Assembly: GCA_009784745.1 (NCBI GenBank)
Contig: WQXR01000068.1
Span: forward strand, 1 to 6,496
DNA from: Methanomassiliicoccaceae archaeon
GTDB lineage: Archaea; Thermoplasmatota; Thermoplasmata; Methanomassiliicoccales; Methanomethylophilaceae
Reading direction: 5' to 3'
Length of the DNA stretch: 6,496 nucleotides
This document shows positions 1-5,255 of the stretch, piece after piece. Below the pieces are notes generated by a model, which was not told the DNA's origin, did not search any database, and worked only from the letters and a program-made list of their open reading frames with translations. The translations under genes and the position numbers were made by a program. The stretch's first letter is position 1. Each line of letters starts with the position of its first letter.

Positions 1-54
1 GGAAGAAATAGGTCTGCGGAGAGGTTTTAACAGATTGCCGCTATATCTCCAACC

Positions 55-124
55 GACCTGTGTTTCCTGCGTTGTGGTAAACTCAAGAACCACAGGTCAC
101 GATTTAAGTTTAGGCAGATTTTTT
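55..124 (+). terminator. Candidate stem-loop plus T6 terminator of an upstream transcript
   Basis: GACCTGTG at 55-62 and CACAGGTC at 91-98 form a perfect 8-bp inverted repeat with a 28-nt loop. A second, overlapping hairpin is possible (GTGGT 74-78 with ACCAC 89-93), and TAAACT 78-83 can pair with AGTTTA 107-112. A run of six T lies at 119-124. T-rich tracts are the usual archaeal intrinsic termination signal, so this probably ends a transcription unit entering from the left edge. The unit itself is not identifiable: the frame ending in TAA at 28-30 gives only nine residues. It could equally be the 3' part of a structured RNA. Confidence 0.35.
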
Positions 125-167
125 CGTTCGTGTATGTGTGTATTTACGCGCATATTGTACGCATAGT

Positions 168-183
168 TGATTAATCATTAATC
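168..183 (+). promoter_or_regulatory. AT-rich promoter box of the isoprenoid operon
   Basis: The palindrome TGATTAATCA (168-177) overlaps a head-to-tail repeat of ATTAATC (170-176 and 177-183). The block is centred about 26-28 nt upstream of the ATG at 204, the spacing expected of an archaeal TATA box (box A) for a leaderless transcript. Only a weak purine patch (GAAGA, 196-200) precedes the ATG, which also fits leaderless translation. The match to a TATA consensus is loose, so position rather than sequence is the main argument. The symmetry could also bind a regulator. Confidence 0.4.
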
Positions 184-203
184 CCGTATACCGCCGAAGA
201 ACA

Positions 204-974
204 ATGATACTGATAAAACTCGGCGGCAGCGTGATCACTGACAAAAAAGAATACAAACGGTTCAGAAAGGACGTTGTCTCAAGACTTTGCCGCGAAATAA
301 AAGATTCCGGAAAAGAAGTTATCATTGTTCACGGAGCAGGTTCTTTCGGTCATGTGATCGCAAAACAGTACGAATTACAGAAAGGACGTATACGTAACGA
401 TCAGACCGAAGGCATAGCAAAAGTTGCATCGGATACGCGTGAATTGAATAATCTTATCGTCTCCGAACTGACGAACGCCGGTATTCCGTCAGTAGCGGTT
501 CCGACAGGGTCGTGCTTCCTTATGGATGACGGCAAACTTCTGATGAATGATGTTGAGATATTGCAGAGGTACATGAAGATCGGAATTGCGCCCGTGATGA
601 TGGGCGATATTCTCGTTGACAGGAAAAAGGAATTCGGAATTTGCTCCGGAGATGAGATAATGAGGTGTTTAGCATCTGTTTTCTCGCCTGAAAAAATAAT
701 TTTCGTATCGGATGTGGACGGCCTTTATGACAGAGACCCGAAAACAACGAAGAATGCGAAACTTATCATGGACGTGAATGAGGATGTTCTTAACAAAATA
801 CCGGATGAGATGACCGTTGCCGATGTCACGGGCGGAGTACGTTCAAAGATGAGAACGATGCTCAGTATGTGTTCCGACGGAAGGGAATGTATACTTGTGA
901 ACGGTACGGTAGACGGAAGATTGAGATCGCTTCTTCTCGGAGAAGAGGTTGTATGTACGAAGGCCAAAAAATGA
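204..974 (+). CDS. Isopentenyl phosphate kinase (IPK)
   Basis: This 256-residue cytosolic kinase of the amino-acid kinase fold phosphorylates isopentenyl phosphate with ATP to give IPP, the last step of the archaeal alternative mevalonate route. Visible motifs are the N-terminal nucleotide-binding KLGGSVITDK (5-14), HGAGSFGH (43-50), MGDILVD (133-139), SGDE (148-151), DVDGLYDRDPK (170-180) and DVTGGVRSKM (207-216). His50 sits at the position of the histidine that contacts the substrate phosphate in characterised archaeal IPKs and separates IPK from other kinases of this fold. Length is normal for the family. The ATG at 204 begins directly with the first beta-strand, so no upstream start is needed. 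It is the first gene of a tight operon with the isomerase and prenyl synthase, which supports the function strongly. No mevalonate kinase or decarboxylase lies in the window. Confidence 0.95.
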   Translation: MILIKLGGSVITDKKEYKRFRKDVVSRLCREIKDSGKEVIIVHGAGSFGHVIAKQYELQKGRIRNDQTEGIAKVASDTRELNNLIVSELTNAGIPSVAVPTGSCFLMDDGKLLMNDVEILQRYMKIGIAPVMMGDILVDRKKEFGICSGDEIMRCLASVFSPEKIIFVSDVDGLYDRDPKTTKNAKLIMDVNEDVLNKIPDEMTVADVTGGVRSKMRTMLSMCSDGRECILVNGTVDGRLRSLLLGEEVVCTKAKK

Positions 975-984
975 GATGACCATC

Positions 985-2028
985 ATGAAAGAAAGAAAGG
1001 CAGACCACATAGAGATATGCGCTAACGAGAATGTTTCACAGAATTACTGTTATTGGGATGATATCAAACTCATACATGAAGCGTTGCCGGAAACAAATGC
1101 GGATTCCATAGACATGAGTTCCGTGGTTCTTGGAAAAAAATTGAGTTTTCCGTTCATCGTCACCGCTATTACCGGAGGTTTTGCCGGCGCGAAGAAAATA
1201 AACGCGAACATTGCGGAAGCATGCGCCGAACTGGGTGTGGGAATGGGAATAGGCAGCCAAAGAGCGGCTGTTGAGAATATTGACAAAGAAAGTTACGCTG
1301 TCATCAAGAATTACGATATTCCGCTGGTCATCGGTAACATCGGAGCACCGCAACTTGTTAAACAGAAAAAGAAGAATGCTTTCACTGACGATATGATAAA
1401 AGATGCGATGGAACTCATCGATGCGGATGTCATGGCCATTCATTTGAACTTCCTGCAGGAAGTTACACAACCGGAAGGCGATACGAATTCATGCGGCTGT
1501 CTGGATGCGATACGCCGCCTCGCAAAGGAATTTCCGATCATCGTAAAAGAAACGGGTGCCGGCATATCATCGGCAACGGCGAAGAAACTCAACGGCATCG
1601 GGATCAAGGGGATAGACATAGCAGGAATGGGCGGAACGAGTTTCGCGGCGGTGGAGATGCATCGCGCGATCGCAAAGAAAGATGATGTTCGCGCGTCCAT
1701 AGGAAGAACGTTCTTCGACTGGGGCATTCCGGCGCCTGTTTCGTTAATGGCGCTGAACACCGATCTTCCCGTTATTGCGAGCGGCGGTATAAAGAACGGA
1801 TCGCATGTTGCTTCATCTCTTGCATTGGGCGCATGCTGCGCCGGATCCGCCGACATGATATTGAAGGATGCGATGACATCCGCTGATGCTGTGAAGAAAA
1901 GATTGATCACAGTACGCGAGGAACTGCGAGCGGCGATGATGCTGACCGGTTCCGGGAATGTCGCCTCTCTTATGAACGCTGGATATGTTGTTCTGGGAAG
2001 AACAAAAGAATGGATGGATCAGTTATGA
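985..2028 (+). CDS. fni: Type II isopentenyl-diphosphate delta-isomerase (FMN-dependent)
   Basis: The enzyme interconverts IPP and DMAPP using reduced FMN and Mg2+, supplying the primer for the prenyl synthase encoded next. With the chosen start it is 347 residues, a usual length for a TIM-barrel Idi2. Family signatures are ERKADHI at 3-9, TGG at 63-65, GIGSQR at 88-93, NIGAPQL at 118-124, LNFLQEVTQPEGD at 154-166 (containing the catalytic Gln162 and the metal-binding Glu164), KETG at 188-191, GGTSFAAVE at 216-224 and SGG at 266-268. ATG 985 is preferred because GAGATGA (973-979) is a fair Shine-Dalgarno match and relatives begin only a few residues before the RKxxHI motif. ATG 976, directly after the IPK stop, would add MTI and is also possible. 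The gene starts about 10 nt after IPK stops and overlaps the next gene by 4 nt. Confidence 0.95.
   Translation: MKERKADHIEICANENVSQNYCYWDDIKLIHEALPETNADSIDMSSVVLGKKLSFPFIVTAITGGFAGAKKINANIAEACAELGVGMGIGSQRAAVENIDKESYAVIKNYDIPLVIGNIGAPQLVKQKKKNAFTDDMIKDAMELIDADVMAIHLNFLQEVTQPEGDTNSCGCLDAIRRLAKEFPIIVKETGAGISSATAKKLNGIGIKGIDIAGMGGTSFAAVEMHRAIAKKDDVRASIGRTFFDWGIPAPVSLMALNTDLPVIASGGIKNGSHVASSLALGACCAGSADMILKDAMTSADAVKKRLITVREELRAAMMLTGSGNVASLMNAGYVVLGRTKEWMDQL
2012..2020 (+). promoter_or_regulatory. Shine-Dalgarno site for the prenyl synthase
   Basis: GGATGGATC inside the last codons of the isomerase gene resembles the archaeal GGAGGTGATC consensus and lies 4 nt before the ATG at 2025. It favours ATG 2025 over the in-frame ATG at 2010 and suggests reinitiation coupled to isomerase translation across the ATGA overlap. 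Confidence 0.5.
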
Positions 2029-3014
2029 TCGACGTAAAAGCGATCCTTGCAAAATATTCCAAGGAATTGGATAGATCCATTGATCTTTATCTGCCGGCGG
2101 AGAAACCGGACAACCTTATGGATGCAACGGTACAGTATCCGCGTGCCGGCGGAAAAAGAATGAGACCGGCGATGGTGCTTGCGGCTGCAGGCGCCGTCGG
2201 CGGAAACAAAGATAAAGCGATACCGCTGGCCGTTGCCATTGAGTACATTCACAATTTCACGCTGATACACGACGACTACATGGACGGCGATGAGAAGAGA
2301 AGAGGAATGACAACGATACACGTAAAATACGGAGGGCCGACAGCCATACTCGCGGGTGATGCACTATTTGCAAGGGCGTTCGAAGTGATCGCGCAACTTG
2401 ATACACCTGATAACGTTATGAGAAATGTTCTGAAAGTTGTTACGAGAGCGGTATGGGACCTTGCGCGCGGCCAGCAGATGGACGTTAATAACGAGAACGG
2501 TGAAGAAGTTTCAATGGACGAATATATTGAAACAATTCGTTTAAAAACAAGTGTTCTATTCGCCGCCGGTGCGGCCGGCGGAGCATTGATCGGCGGCGCA
2601 AATGAAAAAATTGTGAATGCGGTACACGAATATGCGATGCTTCTTGGCGTAGCTTTTCAGATGTTCGATGATGTTCTCGGGTTAGTTGGAGATCCGGTAA
2701 AACTCGGTAAATCCGTCGGGAACGATGTTCGCAAGGGAAAAAGCACAGTGATGGTGACGCACGCTTTGAAAAATATCAAAGATAAAGGAACAATGAAAGA
2801 ATTCCGTTCAGTTCTCGGAAAGATCAACGCAACAGAAGATGAGATCCAAAAAGCGAGAAAGATAATGGAAGACGCAGGGAGCGTTGAGTTCGCAATAAAG
2901 ATGGCAACGGACTACACAAAAAGAGCGATCGCAAAGCTTGATATCCTGGAAAAAAGCGAAGATAAAGAATTCATGATCGCTCTTGCAGAATTTGCCATGG
3001 CGAGGGATGTCTGA
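2025..3014 (+). CDS. idsA: Polyprenyl synthase, probably geranylgeranyl diphosphate synthase
   Basis: An all-trans short-chain prenyltransferase of 329 residues that condenses DMAPP with successive IPP units; in archaea the C20 product feeds membrane ether lipids. The first Asp-rich motif is DDYMD (83-87) and the second begins FDDVLGLVGD (214-223); GGKRMRP (42-48), KT (174-175) and GNDVRKGK (232-239) are the other conserved blocks. The residue five places before the first motif is Phe78, with Thr79 at minus four. A bulky residue at minus five is the chain-length floor of archaeal type GGPP synthases, so GGPP is favoured, but C15 or C25 products cannot be excluded from sequence. Start choice: ATG 2025 overlaps the isomerase TGA as ATGA and has a Shine-Dalgarno site at 2012-2020. 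The gene ends 2 nt before the convergent RhuM-like gene. Confidence 0.92.
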   Translation: MIDVKAILAKYSKELDRSIDLYLPAEKPDNLMDATVQYPRAGGKRMRPAMVLAAAGAVGGNKDKAIPLAVAIEYIHNFTLIHDDYMDGDEKRRGMTTIHVKYGGPTAILAGDALFARAFEVIAQLDTPDNVMRNVLKVVTRAVWDLARGQQMDVNNENGEEVSMDEYIETIRLKTSVLFAAGAAGGALIGGANEKIVNAVHEYAMLLGVAFQMFDDVLGLVGDPVKLGKSVGNDVRKGKSTVMVTHALKNIKDKGTMKEFRSVLGKINATEDEIQKARKIMEDAGSVEFAIKMATDYTKRAIAKLDILEKSEDKEFMIALAEFAMARDV

Positions 3015-3025
3015 CACTAGGTCAG
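3010..3025. terminator. Perfect hairpin over the two convergent stop codons
   Basis: TCTGAC, loop ACTA, GTCAGA forms a 6-bp perfect stem with a 4-nt loop. It contains the TGA of the prenyl synthase (3012-3014) and the TAG of the RhuM-like gene on the other strand (3017-3019). Being symmetrical it would form in both transcripts. No T-run follows on either side, so it is not a standard intrinsic terminator; it may limit read-through or protect 3' ends. Chance is possible. Confidence 0.3.
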
Positions 3026-4243
3026 AAGTCTCAATATTTCTGCGGCGTCTATCTCTATCTTAGAGTATGCAGATAATTTCTTTCCCAGATCCTTGAGTGA
3101 TGAACCTGTGTGATACACAGCATCATCGATCATCAGAAAACGGTCATGAAAACGGCTTGTTTCATGCACGACCACAGAATCGTATTGCAAATTATGCTTA
3201 TCTATCTGTGACCGCAACTGTGCGGAGATGTTCTTTGTATAAATGACCGCATCAACGTTCGGTTGTCTGTTCGATAATAACAACAGAACGGATTCGTCCA
3301 CGTAGTTGTCCATCAGTATTATTGTCTTTTTCGCAGATCTTATCAGATCCGAGACGAATACGTATGCGTCGAATATCTGTCCTTCGAAAAATATGCCCTG
3401 ATCTGGGGGTAGCGACCTCTTCACAAAAAAATCAATTTTCTTCTCGACCTCTTCCACACGATATTCCACACGTTCGAAACGCCTGTCGACCACATAACCT
3501 TTCAGAACGTATTCTTTCAACACACGGTTGCTCCATATGCGGAATTGAATGCCCCTCTGAGATTTTACTCTGTAGCCGACGGAGAGGATGACATCAAGAT
3601 TGTAATGCTCCACTTGATACGTTCTGCCGTCCTCGAGATGTGTCGCAAAATTTGCGACAGATGTCAGTCCGAGCAGTTCCTCATTCAACGCATTATTGAT
3701 ATGTTTGCCTATTGTTTTAACGTCTCTGCCGAACAAAAAAGCAATTTGCTGACGATTCAGCCAAACATCATCGTCTTCCAGTTTTACTTCAAGTTTTAAT
3801 GAATTGTCAGGCCGATATAATACCATCTCTCCCCTGTTTTCTACATGACTGGGTCTTGTTATTTTGTCCTCTAAGATCTCTGTTGCCCATTGACAGAATA
3901 ACGCACCTCTCTGAGACTTTGTACGACGACTGATCGACATAATAACTTCAAGGTTGTAGTGCTTTGTGATCCGGGAAACTTCACGGCCGTTCTCGCTTTG
4001 AACTGTCAAGTATTCCTTGACTGTTGCCGAATTTATTTCACATTCTTTGAACATGTTATTGATGTGCAGACTTACATTCTGCTTCGTTGTCTGAAACAGC
4101 TCCGCCATCTGTACCTGCGTCAGCCAAACTGTATCATCTTCTGATCTTACCTCAAGTTTTATCGAATCATCCGGCTGATAAAGTATTATCTCGCTCTTAT
4201 CTTGTTCATCATGTACTATCATTCTGTTACCGTTTTTGGCCAT
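3017..4243 (-). CDS. Tandem RhuM-domain protein with C-terminal PLD-like (HKD) domain
   Basis: A 408-residue protein with two consecutive RhuM-type domains (about 19-127 and 140-252), a charged, probably helical linker (253-280) and a phospholipase-D-like domain (about 286-400). Each RhuM copy shows LY-P-D-S-KLEV, VWL near an HTH-like stretch, HINN, HYNL and KSQRG. The last domain has H366-x-R368-x4-D373 followed six residues later by GSSL, the spacing of an HKD motif (HxKx4Dx6GSxN) with Lys replaced by Arg and Asn by Leu, then KDLGKK. As I recall, this C-terminal block also occurs on bacterial RhuM/ORF6N proteins. RhuM is named from a Salmonella pathogenicity-island gene and its biochemical role is unsettled; nucleic-acid binding is inferred, and nuclease activity is uncertain given the Lys loss. 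ATG 4243 follows GGGTG and a promoter-like box; the frame stays open upstream to ATG 4399, with ATG 4318 between. It is an accessory gene between core genes, likely acquired. Confidence 0.85.
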   Translation of the reverse strand: MAKNGNRMIVHDEQDKSEIILYQPDDSIKLEVRSEDDTVWLTQVQMAELFQTTKQNVSLHINNMFKECEINSATVKEYLTVQSENGREVSRITKHYNLEVIMSISRRTKSQRGALFCQWATEILEDKITRPSHVENRGEMVLYRPDNSLKLEVKLEDDDVWLNRQQIAFLFGRDVKTIGKHINNALNEELLGLTSVANFATHLEDGRTYQVEHYNLDVILSVGYRVKSQRGIQFRIWSNRVLKEYVLKGYVVDRRFERVEYRVEEVEKKIDFFVKRSLPPDQGIFFEGQIFDAYVFVSDLIRSAKKTIILMDNYVDESVLLLLSNRQPNVDAVIYTKNISAQLRSQIDKHNLQYDSVVVHETSRFHDRFLMIDDAVYHTGSSLKDLGKKLSAYSKIEIDAAEILRLLT

Positions 4244-4494
4244 TGAACGCACCCGTCCAGCAGATATTTTGATATGAGTATTTATGCCGTTCCGAGGGGT
4301 GCCCGAAAGTACCTTCATTTCCACTGGAACTAATATCGCCGTCACATCACAACAGTCACGAAGATATGAGCACAAATATGCGGTCTGAGATGATATCATG
4401 GATCATTTCGAATGAAATTCCAACGGAAATACGTACTCGGAACGAACCGAAAGTGTTCCTCGCGGTCAACTGAGAATTGGAGGCAGGATCGGCA
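4244..4494. other. Intergenic region between radB and the RhuM-like gene
   Basis: No recognisable gene. On the minus strand the RhuM reading frame stays open across 4244-4399, but those 52 codons (Cys-rich start, then Gly/Arg/Ser) match nothing I know and lie before the first RhuM domain. Sites seen are a palindrome ATGATATCAT (4390-4399), a small hairpin TCATT-TCG-AATGA near 4405-4417, and GGAAC (4439-4443) pairing with GTTCC (4455-4459), the last located about 35-55 nt after the radB stop and a weak terminator candidate without a T-run. Confidence 0.5.
4262..4287 (-). promoter_or_regulatory. Promoter candidate of the RhuM-like gene
   Basis: Read on the minus strand this is an AT-rich stretch containing CATAAATA (4287-4280) and ATCAAAATATC (about 4273-4263). 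The two boxes lie about 40 and 25 nt upstream of ATG 4243, either being at a suitable distance for an archaeal TATA element. It supports transcription of the gene from its own promoter and the start at 4243, rather than at 4399 or 4318. Confidence 0.35.
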
Positions 4495-5148
4495 TCAATC
4501 TTCGATACCTGTCTGCACGATCTTGTACAACGCAGACCTTCCTTCCGGAAGGCTGCGGTGTTTTACGATAACGGCGGCACGTTTTCCGTTCGCTCTCTTT
4601 TCCAGTCTTACGATAGTTTTTGCATTATGCTGTATCGCATGTCCTCCGAGAAACTCGAACGTTCCCGTTCCTATGTTCGTATAAACTTGCGACGTTATGA
4701 GAACTGCAACGTCGCTTTTTCTCGCCGTGTTCAATAAAATTTCCATCTGCCTTATCAGTTCGTTGCGCACAGATGAATCATCAGACCGAAGACGATAGAA
4801 CATCGTCATCGAATCGACTATTATCAAACTGACGGCATCCGATTCCGCTTGCCTTGCCGCTTGCGTTATTCCGTAGCCTTGTTCATCAAAATTGTGTGCC
4901 GAAAAAACGAGTATGTCCTTCGTATATTGATCGTCGGTGAATATTTGCCCTATCCGTTCAGCAGATAATCCTTCTGTATCAATATATGCAACTTTTTTCC
5001 CTGTCTTTGCGACATTATACGCCATCTGTAAACAGATATTCGTTTTTCCCGTTCCCGCTTCGCCGTACAGCATCGTAACGCTTCCGTTCTCGATGCCTCC
5101 GCCGAGAAGGTTGTCAATGGATACGCACATTACGGGTATACGGTTCAA
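4495..5148 (-). CDS. radB: DNA repair and recombination protein RadB
   Basis: A 217-residue RecA-fold ATPase, the euryarchaeal RadA paralogue thought to act as a recombination mediator rather than as the main strand-exchange protein. It has only the core ATPase domain and lacks the N-terminal helix-hairpin-helix domain of RadA, as expected for RadB. Visible are LLGGGIE (14-20), Walker A GEAGTGKT (29-36), YIDTEGLS (55-62), Walker B SLIIVDS (107-113), ITSQV (151-155) and GGHAIQHNAKTIVRLEK (168-184). The start is unusual: the frame opens after a TGA at 5191-5193 and offers only TTG at 5148 before ATG 5130. TTG is kept because it retains the RIPV segment that precedes the first helix in relatives; ATG 5130 would shorten the protein by six residues. 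Divergent from bud32; no obvious Shine-Dalgarno site precedes either start. Confidence 0.93.
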   Translation of the reverse strand: MNRIPVMCVSIDNLLGGGIENGSVTMLYGEAGTGKTNICLQMAYNVAKTGKKVAYIDTEGLSAERIGQIFTDDQYTKDILVFSAHNFDEQGYGITQAARQAESDAVSLIIVDSMTMFYRLRSDDSSVRNELIRQMEILLNTARKSDVAVLITSQVYTNIGTGTFEFLGGHAIQHNAKTIVRLEKRANGKRAAVIVKHRSLPEGRSALYKIVQTGIED

Positions 5149-5255
5149 GATATCAAAAAGAATAAAGAAAAGGATGTTGAAAAAGGTTTGTCATCGTTCT
5201 TTTATCATGAACGTAAGAATAAAAGATATTTAGCCGCTCGTTGTTCCCCCGTTGT
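5149..5255. promoter_or_regulatory. Divergent promoter region of radB and bud32
   Basis: This 107-bp AT-rich spacer separates two divergent operons. For bud32, AAAAGATATTTA at 5221-5232 is centred about 29 nt before ATG 5256, a good position for a TATA box and a short or absent leader. For radB, a T-rich stretch (CTTTATTC on the minus strand, about 5161-5168) lies 15-20 nt before TTG 5148 or 33-38 nt before ATG 5130; GATAAAAG (minus, about 5200-5207) is an alternative. No coding potential is seen in the spacer. Confidence 0.4.

Noticed and set aside
74..93. tRNA-like anticodon arm (CTCAAGA loop within GTGGT...ACCAC)
   Set aside because: The loop is 10 nt, there is no acceptor stem, D-arm or T-arm around it, so it is not a tRNA.
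2..166. Plus-strand open frame from the window edge to a TAG at 164-166
   Set aside because: Its composition is unlike the neighbouring proteins (Cys- and hydrophobic-rich, few acidic residues) and it runs through the stem-loops and T6 tract; no family is recognised.
949..984. TTG start extending the isomerase into the IPK gene
   Set aside because: It would add 12 residues overlapping IPK by 26 nt; good ATG starts at 976 and 985 fit the family N-terminus and the Shine-Dalgarno position.
1036..1910. Long antisense open frames opposite the isomerase (to 1470, to 1286 and 1440-1910)
   Set aside because: They are shadows of a well-conserved gene, with low-complexity or Cys/Phe-rich translations and no recognisable motif.
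2010..2024. Upstream ATG for the prenyl synthase
   Set aside because: It adds only five residues (MDGSV) and lacks a Shine-Dalgarno site; ATG 2025 has the ATGA coupling and GGATGGATC at the right distance.
3145..3166. CATGAAAA...TTTCATG inverted repeat in the PLD-like domain
   Set aside because: The 7-bp arms fall on codons of the conserved HETSRFHD segment; most simply explained by coding.
4541..4552. CCTTCCGGAAGG perfect palindrome near the end of radB
   Set aside because: Twelve bases with no loop, inside codons for the conserved LPEG segment; no sign of a site or terminator.
4412..4737. Plus-strand open frames opposite the radB end (90 and 86 residues)
   Set aside because: Both are antisense to conserved RadB sequence and show no family features.
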